From the NCBI GenBank assembly GCA_964633285.1, contig CAZWGA010000019.1:1-64000 (forward strand): DNA of 64,000 nucleotides, read 5' to 3'. A program made the position numbers and the translations under genes. Shown piece after piece: positions 1 through 8,241 of the stretch. This stretch comes from 20CM-2-55-15 sp964633285. GTDB taxonomy: Bacteria; Acidobacteriota; Terriglobia; 20CM-2-55-15. The notes under the pieces were generated by a model. It had not been told where the DNA came from. It ran no database searches and saw only the letters and a list, made by a program, of their open reading frames with translations. Position 1 is the stretch's first letter. Each line of letters opens with the position of its first letter.

Positions 1-50
1 TGGTCCAAATTGATTGTTTGCATCGTTTCGATGAATTATGCTCATGCACT

Positions 51-983
51 GTGAATCTGGACATTCGCCATCTGAAACTGATCGTGGCTGTGACCGAAGA
101 AAAAAGCGTGACGCGCGCAGGAGAAGTCCTGCATCTCACACAGTCGGCGCTGAGCCATCAACTGCGGGAACTCGAAGACAGGCTCGGCACGCCTGTGTTT
201 CTGCGAATGAACAAGAAAATGATTCTGACTCCGGCGGGCGAAAGACTGCTTCACACCGCGCGGCAGGTTCTTGATGAGATGAATCGTGCCGAGGACCACA
301 TTTCTCAAATGGTCTCGAGCCGGCGGGGAACGCTGCGGATCAGCACCGAGTGCTACACGTGCTATCACTGGCTGCCGGCCGTCATGAAGGAATTTCAGCG
401 GAAATTCCCCGGAGTCGAAGTAAAAATCGACGCAGAGGCGACACATCGTCCGATTCAGGCTTTACTTCAGGGGAAACTCGATCTGGGAATCGTCAGTGAC
501 GTTCATCGCGACAACCAATTGCAGTATCGAATGCTGTTCGAAGATGAGTTCGTTGCGGTCATGGCCGCAAACCATCCGCTCGTGAAACGGCCGTATCTGA
601 CGGCCCGGGATTTCGCCGATCAGAATTTGCTTCTGTATGTGAGCCCGGAAGAGAGCACGCTGTTCGAAAAGATCCTTCGCCCGGCCGGAGTGACTCCGGC
701 GCGCATATCGACGGTACCGCTCACAGAAGCGATCATCGAGATGGTCAAGGCGGGCCTTGCCATCAGCGCTCTGGCTCGATGGGCCATTAAGGATCAACTC
801 GCAACAGGAAAGATTGTGGCGCGTCCGCTCACCCGCAAAGGGATGCGGCGGCAGTGGCAGGCCGTCACCCTCAGGCAGGACGTGACTCCGGCTTACGTCG
901 GCGAATTCATTGCGTTACTATCGCGTCCGGAAATGCCGCTGGGAAAACCGGGGATTGTCCGGTTCATGTCGAAAAAGAATTGA
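51..983 (+). CDS. LysR-family transcriptional regulator, MetR-like
   Basis: A 310-residue DNA-binding regulator with an N-terminal winged helix-turn-helix (about residues 5-64, including TQSALSHQLRELEDRLG) and a C-terminal periplasmic-binding-protein-like effector domain. The segment ECYTCYHWLPAVMKEF closely matches the equivalent stretch of MetR, the homocysteine-responsive activator of methionine genes, so a sulfur or methionine role is inferred. I prefer the GTG start at 51 because it places the HTH about four residues from the N-terminus, as usual in the family; a TTG at 18 is an in-frame alternative. No methionine gene is adjacent, so its target is unknown. The APS reductase gene at 19.1 kb is another sulfur gene, but far away. 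Confidence 0.88.
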   Translation: MNLDIRHLKLIVAVTEEKSVTRAGEVLHLTQSALSHQLRELEDRLGTPVFLRMNKKMILTPAGERLLHTARQVLDEMNRAEDHISQMVSSRRGTLRISTECYTCYHWLPAVMKEFQRKFPGVEVKIDAEATHRPIQALLQGKLDLGIVSDVHRDNQLQYRMLFEDEFVAVMAANHPLVKRPYLTARDFADQNLLLYVSPEESTLFEKILRPAGVTPARISTVPLTEAIIEMVKAGLAISALARWAIKDQLATGKIVARPLTRKGMRRQWQAVTLRQDVTPAYVGEFIALLSRPEMPLGKPGIVRFMSKKN

Positions 984-996
984 AGTCCAAAAGGAG

Positions 997-1023
997 AGGA
1001 GCCCCTTTTTTACGGGGGCTCCT
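997..1023 (+). terminator. Hairpin after the LysR gene
   Basis: Perfect 9-bp stem (AGGAGCCCC at 997-1005 with GGGGCTCCT at 1015-1023) around a T-rich loop, 13 nt after the stop codon of the regulator. There is no clear T-run after the stem, so intrinsic termination is possible but not certain. A second small hairpin (GCCTTG 1058-1063 / CAAGGC 1071-1076) follows. The rest of 1024-1190 shows no gene. Confidence 0.5.
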
Positions 1024-1192
1024 GTGAGGATGTTGAAGGGGAATCAAGCTAAACGATGCCTTGTTGAATGCAAGGCCTCTGCCAAATCCAGCTCTCGCAT
1101 GGATTCAACACGTTAGAATTCCAAAGATCACGATCTGTCCATAAACTTGACAGACAAAAGTCCACTTCGTTTGAGAATTTGACACTTACGGA

Positions 1193-1221
1193 TTGACTTC
1201 ACTGAGTTGTAAAAATAGTAT
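1193..1221 (+). promoter_or_regulatory. Sigma70-type promoter giving a very short leader
   Basis: TTGACT (1193-1198), 17-nt spacer, TAGTAT (1216-1221). Two further TTGACA matches lie at 1147-1152 and 1179-1184. Transcription would be expected to begin around 1228, only a few bases before the ATG at 1234, and there is no Shine-Dalgarno sequence, so the glycosyltransferase mRNA may be leaderless or nearly so. Confidence 0.5.
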
Positions 1222-1233
1222 CAACGCGCTTTG

Positions 1234-1968
1234 ATGTCACTTACCGCTTTCTTTCCGGCATACAACGATCAGCACACGATTGAAGGCATCGTCCGCACTG
1301 CCGCGGACGAGATGCGCAAAGTTACGAATGATTTCGAAGTCCTGGTGGTCAATGACGGCAGTAAGGATGAAACGGCCGCCGTACTGGACCGGCTTGCCGC
1401 CGAATTGCCGTATCTCCGCGTGATTCATCATGAACGAAATCTCGGTTATGGCGCGGCGCTCATCTCGGGCTTCACCAACGCGAAAAAAGACCTGATCTTC
1501 TACACTGACGGCGACGGCCAGTACGATGTCCGCGAGATGCACAATCTCCTGGCGCAACTTGGACCCAACATCGATCTGGTGAACGGGTACAAGGTCAAGC
1601 GCGCCGACGCGTGGTATCGCATTGCGATCGGCGCGGCATACCGGAAGGCGATGCGCTGGGCATTTCGACTTTCGATACGCGATGTCGATTGCGATTTCCG
1701 CCTCTTCCGCCGGTACATCTTCGACACGATCACTCTTGAATCGAGAAGCGGCGTCATCTGCGTTGAAATGGCCAAGAAATTCGAACGGGCAGGATTCCGG
1801 ATGGCGGAAGTTCCGGTCAGCCACTATCCCCGAATGCATGGACGCAGCGAATTCTTCCGTCTGCGCCACCTTGTTTATACGTTTCGCGGATTGTTGAAAA
1901 TCTGGTGGACGCTGGTCCTTTCGCGCCGGTTTCCCTTTTGGATGAATATCGCCGCCAAAAAGTACTGA
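1234..1968 (+). CDS. Family 2 glycosyltransferase, dolichol-phosphate-mannose-synthase-like
   Basis: A 244-residue GT-A fold transferase that should move a sugar from a nucleotide-sugar to a lipid phosphate or similar acceptor on the cytoplasmic face. Visible motifs are FPAYND at the N-terminus, VVNDGSKDET (nucleotide binding) and TDGDGQYD with Asp92/Asp94 as the metal-binding DxD-type site. No transmembrane segment is evident. A TTG at 1231 would add one residue; the ATG at 1234 is more likely. The methyltransferase gene starts 21 bp downstream, so the two are probably one transcript making or decorating a surface glycan. Acceptor and sugar cannot be read from sequence. Confidence 0.85.
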   Translation: MSLTAFFPAYNDQHTIEGIVRTAADEMRKVTNDFEVLVVNDGSKDETAAVLDRLAAELPYLRVIHHERNLGYGAALISGFTNAKKDLIFYTDGDGQYDVREMHNLLAQLGPNIDLVNGYKVKRADAWYRIAIGAAYRKAMRWAFRLSIRDVDCDFRLFRRYIFDTITLESRSGVICVEMAKKFERAGFRMAEVPVSHYPRMHGRSEFFRLRHLVYTFRGLLKIWWTLVLSRRFPFWMNIAAKKY

Positions 1969-1989
1969 ACCGCGGACAACCCCCTCCAG

Positions 1990-2742
1990 ATGAAAACTGA
2001 AGATTTCGAGCTTCTCTACCAACTCGAAGAAACATATTGGTGGTTCGCCGCGATGCGCCGCATTACCGATACTGTTGCGAGCCGTGAACTGGCGCGATCT
2101 GATCTTCAGATTCTCGATGCGGGCTGCGGCACGGGATTCAATCTCGGTTACTACGGCGCCAATGCCGCCCGCGAAGTCTTCGGCCTCGACCTTGCCGATG
2201 CGGCCCTTGCGCATGTACGTCAGCGGGGATTTCGCAGAATCGTCCAGGCATCGATTACAGAAATCCCTTTCAAGGCTGAAACATTCGATCTCGTGTTCTC
2301 ATTCGAAGTCGTGACGCAAACCTACTACGAACTTCACGACACCGAATTTCGTGAAATGTATCGTGTGCTTAAACCCGGCGGCCACTTGTTCATTCGTGTG
2401 CCCGCATTCATGTGGCTATGGTCTTCGCACGATGAAGAACTCGAAGTGCGGTATCGATACACGCGCGAGGAGCTCGCGAAACGGCTGAAGAACGCGGGAT
2501 TCATCATCGAATGGACCAGCTATGCGAACGGGTACCTGTTCCCTGTCATCCTGGCTCGGCGCTGGCTCAAACGGATCGGTATCGGCGGCGGCACGGATGT
2601 GAAACCCCTGCCACGCGGACTTCAGTGGCTGGATGGCATCTTTCGCTGGATTCTCGCAAGCGAGGCGGACTGGTTCCGATCAGGGCGCGCACTACCGTTC
2701 GGCCTCTCGTTGATTTGCTATGCGCGCAAACCGGATTTGTAG
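1990..2742 (+). CDS. SAM-dependent methyltransferase (class I)
   Basis: A 250-residue Rossmann-fold methyltransferase. Motif I is LDAGCGTGFN (about residues 43-52), the acidic ribose-binding residue is in VFGLDLAD, and the post-motif region reads FDLVFSFEVV followed by VLKPGGHLFIRVPA, which is the Methyltransf_11/UbiE style. It follows the glycosyltransferase by 21 bp and probably modifies the same sugar or lipid. The C-terminal region (residues 180-250) contains a hydrophobic stretch that could associate with membrane. Substrate unknown. Confidence 0.82.
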   Translation: MKTEDFELLYQLEETYWWFAAMRRITDTVASRELARSDLQILDAGCGTGFNLGYYGANAAREVFGLDLADAALAHVRQRGFRRIVQASITEIPFKAETFDLVFSFEVVTQTYYELHDTEFREMYRVLKPGGHLFIRVPAFMWLWSSHDEELEVRYRYTREELAKRLKNAGFIIEWTSYANGYLFPVILARRWLKRIGIGGGTDVKPLPRGLQWLDGIFRWILASEADWFRSGRALPFGLSLICYARKPDL

Positions 2743-2761
2743 GAATACTTTTACAGCGTGC

Positions 2762-2777
2762 AGGGTTTACCGACCCT
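2762..2777. terminator. Hairpin between convergent genes
   Basis: The 64-bp gap between the methyltransferase (+) and the membrane glycosyltransferase (-) holds AGGGT/ACCCT (2762-2766 / 2773-2777). It is enclosed by a wider inverted repeat TTTGTAGG near 2736 and CCTACAAA ending at 2782. Placement between two stop codons suggests a bidirectional terminator. Confidence 0.4.
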
Positions 2778-2806
2778 ACAAACTGCCTGCCCGGTCGCGT
2801 TGATCG

Positions 2807-4426
2807 TTAATGTTTGTCGTTGAGGCGGATCACTTGATTCGGTGTGAAACCGAAAGGTGTGGGCGCGAGTTCGATACCGTCGAGATGGATGGGTGTGGAG
2901 TCGCCCGCAATATCGGTATAGAAAACGACGCGGCCGCCGCCAAAACCCGGTGTACCTTTCAGTTTGTTGTGCAGTTCGCCGTTTGGCTCGATCAGCCAGA
3001 TGATGCGGCCCGAACTGAATATGGGAACTTTGAAAGAAACGTTTTCGATTTTGTCGAGTATCTTCTCGCGCCGGACGCGCTGAATGCCCCGCTGGTCGCC
3101 TTTCCTGTAAAAAACCCAGATATCCCGATCGGGCAGGTAGTAGCGCGCAATGCGCCAATTCATGAAAAATGTATCGACATAAGTATCGCTGGAAATGATC
3201 ATCGAGGGACGATCGGAAGGAGTAAACAGCTTGATCTCCGCCAAGGCGTCTCGCGTCACCGAGTCGAGTCCTCGAACCATATTGATTGACGCTTCATAGG
3301 TTCCGAAAAACATCGCGTTCGTGATGGACGGATTTCCTCGCGATAGCGAATCGTTCCCCACATTGACGGGTGTAGGCAGGAAATCCAGGAAGAGCATCGT
3401 GTTCACAATGAGCGCCCCGGCAAGCACAACTTCGCGCCCGGGAACGAGCGACAATACGTATCCGCCGAGAACACACAGCGCCGCGACCGAAAACAATGTA
3501 TGCCCCGCCGCCGCGATGTGCAGAAGGCCCTGAACGATCAACCCGGGAACGAGCCAGATGAAAAAGAAAGCCGCCTGAAGACTGCCGAGCGGCAACCGCT
3601 CGCGATGCCGAAAGTAAAAAGGAACCGCCCAGATCCAGGTGACGGCCGCCAGTCCATTCCAGATAACGAGCCGGCTGATTTGCCTCCGCCACGCGACTAT
3701 CGATGAACCCAGCACCACCGACTCGGCGCGCGATTGATCCGCCGCATAATCGAGCATGATGTTGAGGAAAGTTTTCAACCCTCCCATGACGAAAATCATC
3801 GCGCCCAACCACACCAGCACGATCGCACCGAGCAACAGCCAGGCCTGAAACATGGATTTCCACGATCGCGTTCCTACCCACGAAGTGACCAGCCAGATCG
3901 GCAACAGAAATGCTGCAAGATCCGGACGGAATCCGCTGCCGATTCCCAGCGCCACCGCTCCCCAGAATACGAATCGTTTCTCGCCATTCCACGACCGCCA
4001 GCAGCAATAGGCCGTCAGCAACGAAAACAAAGCAAGGTTCGGACGCAAGGGACCATCAAGACTCGCCTGCCAGAAAACGGGATTCACCAGAAGAAGCATC
4101 GCCCCGGCGGCTCCCGCCCATTTTGAAAACATGCGCTGTCCCAGGGCAAAAGCCACAGGCAGGCATGCCGCGCAGACGAGGAGAGAGATGACCACGAAAG
4201 TTCGTTCCGGATCCCGAACGAAAAAATTAACGATTCGCGCGAAAAAAACAAAAAGAGGATAGCCAGGCGGTTGAGGCTGGTGTATGCGTGGATCGAATTT
4301 CTCGAGAGAAAACGCCAGATTGACGTTATCAATCGACAAATACGTCGCCATTGCCGGAATCCGGGTCAACAACAACAGCGCGATTACGATAATCCAGAAG
4401 ACCTTGTAATCCTGCCGCTCTTCCAT
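2807..4426 (-). CDS. Polytopic membrane glycosyltransferase-like protein (GT39/DUF2723 style)
   Basis: A 539-residue protein with about ten hydrophobic segments in the first 380 residues and a soluble C-terminal part. The first extracytoplasmic loop carries DPRIHQPQPPGYPLF, a pattern of GT-C enzymes that use polyprenyl-phosphate sugars, with the acidic residue in YLSIDNVN upstream. It probably transfers a sugar on the outer face of the inner membrane. The start at 4426 (MEERQDYKVF) is chosen over a more upstream non-ATG codon because it lies just before the first membrane segment. The gene is separated from the gluconate kinase gene by a palindromic repeat and is probably a separate unit. Confidence 0.7.
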   Translation of the reverse strand: MEERQDYKVFWIIVIALLLLTRIPAMATYLSIDNVNLAFSLEKFDPRIHQPQPPGYPLFVFFARIVNFFVRDPERTFVVISLLVCAACLPVAFALGQRMFSKWAGAAGAMLLLVNPVFWQASLDGPLRPNLALFSLLTAYCCWRSWNGEKRFVFWGAVALGIGSGFRPDLAAFLLPIWLVTSWVGTRSWKSMFQAWLLLGAIVLVWLGAMIFVMGGLKTFLNIMLDYAADQSRAESVVLGSSIVAWRRQISRLVIWNGLAAVTWIWAVPFYFRHRERLPLGSLQAAFFFIWLVPGLIVQGLLHIAAAGHTLFSVAALCVLGGYVLSLVPGREVVLAGALIVNTMLFLDFLPTPVNVGNDSLSRGNPSITNAMFFGTYEASINMVRGLDSVTRDALAEIKLFTPSDRPSMIISSDTYVDTFFMNWRIARYYLPDRDIWVFYRKGDQRGIQRVRREKILDKIENVSFKVPIFSSGRIIWLIEPNGELHNKLKGTPGFGGGRVVFYTDIAGDSTPIHLDGIELAPTPFGFTPNQVIRLNDKH

Positions 4427-4462
4427 GATGACGGGCGAAGGGTAGCATAAAACATTGGAACA

Positions 4463-4532
4463 CAACATTTGAGATCGCAGATCCCAACATTTGAGATCTC
4501 AAATATTGGGATCCCCACTCTCAAATATTGGG
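4463..4532. repeat. Palindromic repeat, family B, copy 1
   Basis: Contains a 34-bp near-perfect palindrome at 4480-4513 (one mismatched pair) centred on GAGATCTC. The unit CAACATTTGAGATC occurs twice in direct orientation (4463, 4485) and TCTCAAATATTGGG twice downstream (4497, 4519). Related sequence recurs inside the element at 27.5 kb and at 47.2 kb. It lies between two minus-strand genes and no coding potential is visible in it. Confidence 0.75.
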
Positions 4533-4541
4533 TCTGTTTTC

Positions 4542-5930
4542 TTATTTCCTCAGTCTTCTGTATTGCCGATACCGCTCTAACACTCGCGCGTCTTCCATCG
4601 GCGCAACCACCGATGTTTTCAGTGGAGGCACAGAACTGCCCAGGGCTTGAAGCGCGCAAGCGCCTGCTCCGCGCAAGGACGCGAGTCCGGGTGTCGCCGG
4701 CATCCGGACAGGAATCGATGTGACCGACGCCAAAAGCGGAGCTGCCAATGGATGGAGGAAGCCATTCCCGGACAGAATGATGTTCGTCAAGGCGAGTTGG
4801 GATGCGTCTTGAATAATCTCGATGTAATGCGCAAGGTTGAACACCACGCCTTCAAGGATCGACCGCGACAGATCGGCCGAATTATGGCGCGCACTCAACC
4901 CATACCACGAAGCTGTCCGGTTCGGATTCCAATCCGGGGAGCGCTCGCCATGAAGCAGAGGTATGAAAATCGGCGGCTCAATCGCCGCATCGGCATCCAT
5001 TAACGTACCGAAAAGCGATCGGCCCCAATCCAGTGCATTGCCCCCGTTGCTGCCGGCACAACCCAGCAAATACGTGTGTTCATCGGCCTTGTAACAAAAC
5101 GTACCGGAAGAAAGGTTCAGCGCCGGCGCCGGCAAACTTTGTCGTGCTGCTGCGGAAGTCCCAAGGGATACAGAAACTCTCTGCGGTGTATCGCAAGCTG
5201 AACCCAGATGCGCGAGGAACCCGTCACCGGACCCCAGCACGACAGGCAAATTCACAGGCAATCCAAAATCGGCGGAGGCGTCGCGCGACACACGGCCCGC
5301 GATTTGAGTTCGGCCTGCAACAGAGGGCAAGCGGCTCTCATCGAATCCAATCAGCGCCAATAGCTCCGAACTCCACGCGCCATCCACAATGTCGTAGAGG
5401 CCATATGCGGATGCCATCCCATGATCTTCAATCCATGCACCGGTCAAACGATGCAACAACACGGATTTCACTGAAGCGATACGCCGGGCTTTCGCCGGCA
5501 CGGCGTTATTTTCCTCGCGATACGCCGCCAGTTTGAAAACTGGAAACATGGGATGGTAGCGGCAACCCGTACGTTGGTGAAACCGGCTTCCCATGCGCGT
5601 ACGCACGTATTCGATGCCGGCTTCACCACGACTGTCGAGCCACGTGAAAACGGGACTGATCGGAGCATCGTCCGCATCGAGCAGGACAACGTTGTGCATG
5701 AAACTGCCTATGCACAACGCGTCGATGGCGCCGGGCGCGGTTGCAAGGTCCAACTTCCGAATAGTGTCCCGGAATTGTGAAACGATGGTTTCGAGCGCGA
5801 GATCCGCTTTTCCTTCAGTATCGGTTGCGAGAGTCCAGTGATCCTCGGCCACCCGGATGGGATCGAGTGTGGAATTCAGCAGAGCCGCAGAAATACCCCC
5901 GGAAGAGATATCGAAGCAAAGGACACTCAT
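4542..5930 (-). CDS. gntK: FGGY-family carbohydrate kinase, probable gluconokinase
   Basis: A 462-residue ATP-dependent sugar kinase of the FGGY fold (two actin-like domains). The N-terminal phosphate loop reads VLCFDISSGGISAAL, the second domain starts near PVVLGSGDGFLAHLGS, and SVSLGTSAA provides the adenosine-binding turn. FGGY kinases also include xylulokinases and glycerol kinases. Gluconate is inferred because the gene overlaps the 6-phosphogluconate dehydrogenase gene by 4 bp (ATGA) and the pair would carry gluconate to 6-phosphogluconate and then ribulose-5-phosphate. Length is slightly below the family norm of about 490-510. Confidence 0.8.
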   Translation of the reverse strand: MSVLCFDISSGGISAALLNSTLDPIRVAEDHWTLATDTEGKADLALETIVSQFRDTIRKLDLATAPGAIDALCIGSFMHNVVLLDADDAPISPVFTWLDSRGEAGIEYVRTRMGSRFHQRTGCRYHPMFPVFKLAAYREENNAVPAKARRIASVKSVLLHRLTGAWIEDHGMASAYGLYDIVDGAWSSELLALIGFDESRLPSVAGRTQIAGRVSRDASADFGLPVNLPVVLGSGDGFLAHLGSACDTPQRVSVSLGTSAAARQSLPAPALNLSSGTFCYKADEHTYLLGCAGSNGGNALDWGRSLFGTLMDADAAIEPPIFIPLLHGERSPDWNPNRTASWYGLSARHNSADLSRSILEGVVFNLAHYIEIIQDASQLALTNIILSGNGFLHPLAAPLLASVTSIPVRMPATPGLASLRGAGACALQALGSSVPPLKTSVVAPMEDARVLERYRQYRRLRK

Positions 5931-6829
5931 TGCTTCTTGATTTCGTGTCCACCGAATTTATTTCGCATTACGGCAAGCAGCTTGTCTGCGAATCGCTCGG
6001 GATCGCGCGAGCGCAGCCGCTCGAGAAGAGACAAAGTGATCACGGGCGCGGAGAGATTTCGATCCATGGCCTCGATGACGGTCCATCGGCCTTCACCGGA
6101 ATCCGCAACCTCCGGCCGGACTTTATCGAGATCCGCATCCTCGGCCAGGGCTTCCGCAGTGAGATCCAACAACCAGGAGCGAACCACGCTGCCGTGCCGC
6201 CACAGTTCGGCAATGCAACCGATATCGAGATCGAAATCCGTTTTTGATTTCAATAACGCAAAACCTTCCGCGTAGGACTGCATCAGCCCATATTCAATTC
6301 CGTTGTGCACCATCTTTACAAAATGGCCGGCACCCGCAGGACCGACGTGCGCCCATCCACGGTCCGCGGCCGGCGCCAGAGTTTCAAGAACCGGACGCAG
6401 CCGATTCACCGCCGCCTGCGCGCCGCCGACCATCAGGCAATAACCTTCTTTTAATCCCCAGATTCCTCCGCTCGTTCCGGAATCGATGAAATGGATTCCT
6501 TTTTCCAGCGATGCCTCGGCCCGTCTCAGGGAGTCTTTGTAGTAAGAGTTGCCTCCATCGATGATGGCATCGTCTTGCTGCAAAAACGGCAGGAGCGCAT
6601 TCATGGTCGTTTCAACAACTGCGGCAGGCACCATGAGCCACACAGACCGGGGAGACTTCAGTTCGCGGACAAGAGCTTCGATCGACGAAACGCCGGTGGC
6701 GCCGAGGCGAACCACTCGATCGACGGCGTGGGGATCGAGATCGTAGACCACAATCCGATGGCCTCCCCGAAGCAGTCGCTCGGACATGTTTGCTCCCATC
6801 CGGCCCAATCCGATGATCCCCAGATCCAT
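5927..6829 (-). CDS. gnd: 6-phosphogluconate dehydrogenase, decarboxylating (short type)
   Basis: A 300-residue NAD(P)-dependent oxidoreductase with an N-terminal Rossmann motif GIIGLGRMGANM, the substrate motif DGGNSYYKDS, SGTSGGIWG, and the catalytic-lysine segment GAGHFVKMVHNGIEYG. The length fits the YqeC/GndA-like short, usually NAD-preferring, form rather than the 470-residue enzyme. It catalyses oxidation of 6-phosphogluconate to ribulose-5-phosphate and CO2. A strong Shine-Dalgarno (GGAGGT) precedes the ATG at 6829. It is the first gene of a two-gene operon with the kinase. Confidence 0.92.
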   Translation of the reverse strand: MDLGIIGLGRMGANMSERLLRGGHRIVVYDLDPHAVDRVVRLGATGVSSIEALVRELKSPRSVWLMVPAAVVETTMNALLPFLQQDDAIIDGGNSYYKDSLRRAEASLEKGIHFIDSGTSGGIWGLKEGYCLMVGGAQAAVNRLRPVLETLAPAADRGWAHVGPAGAGHFVKMVHNGIEYGLMQSYAEGFALLKSKTDFDLDIGCIAELWRHGSVVRSWLLDLTAEALAEDADLDKVRPEVADSGEGRWTVIEAMDRNLSAPVITLSLLERLRSRDPERFADKLLAVMRNKFGGHEIKKQ

Positions 6830-6895
6830 GGGTTACCTCCGAAACACTAAGCTTGACACGATGATGACTGCAGTGTCGAATAGCCATTCCGAATC

Positions 6896-8149
6896 ATGGA
6901 CGCCGAACGGTTTCTCGAAAACACGATCTCCGTTCTCGCACAGTCATCGGACTTCCGCACTGTCGTTCAAAGTCTTGCCCAACTTGGCGCAACGCATTTG
7001 TCGGACTGGTGCGGTCTTTTTACTTTCGAAAACGAAAGGACCATCCGCCGGCTCGCTTTTGTCCGGAGGGGTGAGTCCTCTCCTCCTTCACTCCAGGTTG
7101 AAGCGCTTTACCCGCTCGATCTGCGCGCGGCGACCGGCCCTTCATTTGTTTTCAGAACGGGTGAGCAGCAGATCGTTTCGAATGTAAGCGACGAAGTCTG
7201 GCAAAGCCTAGGTTTAAGAATGGACGAACGGGTCCCTGAAAATGGCGTCACGCCTTCCATTTTCGTTTGCATGCCTCTGATCGCGCACGAACGCACTCTC
7301 GGTGCCGCGGTGTTTATCGCCTCGGATTCATTGCATTTTTTGAACGGGAACATGGGTATGGCTCGGGGCCTCGCGAATGCAGCCGCCGTCGCCATCGATA
7401 ATGCAAAGCTTTATCGAGAAGCGCAGGAAGCGAATCGTCTGAAAGATGAGTTTGTGGCAATGGTCTCTCACGAGTTGAGAACGCCGCTGACACCGATGCT
7501 CGGTTGCATCCATCTGCTTCGGACGGCGCAACTGAGTCAGGCGAACTTCGATCGCGCGCTCGATATGATCGAGCGGAACGCCCGCGCGCAGGTACAAATC
7601 GTGGAGGACTTATTGGACGTCTCCCGAATCGTGGCGGGCAAGCTGCATATCGTCCTGAAATCGGTCAATCCGGCTCCGATCGTGGAAGCGTCGGTCGAAA
7701 CACTGCGATCGTCGGCCGAAGCAAAAGGTGTCGAGATCATCACAAAACTCGACGAAACCCAATTGCCTATCGAAGGCGATTCCCATCGAATTCAGCAAAT
7801 TCTCGGCAATCTGGTTTCGAACGCCGTGAAATTCACGCCATCGGGCGGCCGCATTGAAATATCGACGCGAAGCGATGCGAACCAGCTTGTCATCCAGGTC
7901 ACAGACACGGGCATCGGCATTCCTGCCGATTTTCTTCCGCATATCTTCGACCGCTTCCGGCAGGTTCACGACGGCAGTTCGAACGTCCGCTCGGGCCTGG
8001 GATTAGGGCTCGCCATTGTTCGCCACCTCGTCGAACTTCACGGCGGCACCATCGAAGCCGCAAGCGCCGGCCCGGGTCGCGGCGCCGTGTTCACATTGCG
8101 ATTTCCGTTGGCCGCCAAACGCGTCGCAAACTACAGCAGCGGTCTATAA
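6896..8149 (+). CDS. GAF-domain sensor histidine kinase
   Basis: A 417-residue soluble kinase. Residues 1-165 form a GAF-like sensor domain; residues 185-250 hold the dimerisation and phosphoacceptor helix with the H-box VSHELRTPLTPML. The ATPase domain follows with N-box LGNLVSNAVKFTPSG, G1 VTDTGIGIP, F-box DRFRQV and G2 GLGLGLAIV. No transmembrane helix or receiver is present, and no cognate response regulator lies nearby, so it probably feeds an unlinked regulator. It is divergent from gnd. A TTGACA at 6853-6858 may be its -35 element, but no good -10 is visible. Confidence 0.9.
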   Translation: MDAERFLENTISVLAQSSDFRTVVQSLAQLGATHLSDWCGLFTFENERTIRRLAFVRRGESSPPSLQVEALYPLDLRAATGPSFVFRTGEQQIVSNVSDEVWQSLGLRMDERVPENGVTPSIFVCMPLIAHERTLGAAVFIASDSLHFLNGNMGMARGLANAAAVAIDNAKLYREAQEANRLKDEFVAMVSHELRTPLTPMLGCIHLLRTAQLSQANFDRALDMIERNARAQVQIVEDLLDVSRIVAGKLHIVLKSVNPAPIVEASVETLRSSAEAKGVEIITKLDETQLPIEGDSHRIQQILGNLVSNAVKFTPSGGRIEISTRSDANQLVIQVTDTGIGIPADFLPHIFDRFRQVHDGSSNVRSGLGLGLAIVRHLVELHGGTIEAASAGPGRGAVFTLRFPLAAKRVANYSSGL

Positions 8150-8157
8150 CCACCGGA

Positions 8158-8223
8158 AGAATTACAGGGACGCACCCTCGAACTCTTGAACTTTAGAATT
8201 CGGGGGTGCGTCCCTGTAATTCT
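8158..8223. repeat. Long inverted repeat, family A, copy 1
   Basis: Perfect 20-bp arms at 8158-8177 and 8204-8223 enclose 26 nt that can pair further (CGAA with TTCG). The right half (GGGGGTGCGTCCCTGTAATT) is nearly identical to the right end of the element at 27.5 kb. It starts 9 nt after the kinase stop codon and ends before the rhomboid start, so it may terminate kinase transcription. Confidence 0.8.
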
Positions 8224-8241
8224 CCCGTCATAATCGATTTC

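Noticed and set aside
1237..2214. Long minus-strand open frame (325 codons) opposite the glycosyltransferase and methyltransferase genes
   Set aside because: It is antisense to two genes with clear family motifs and shows no recognisable domain.
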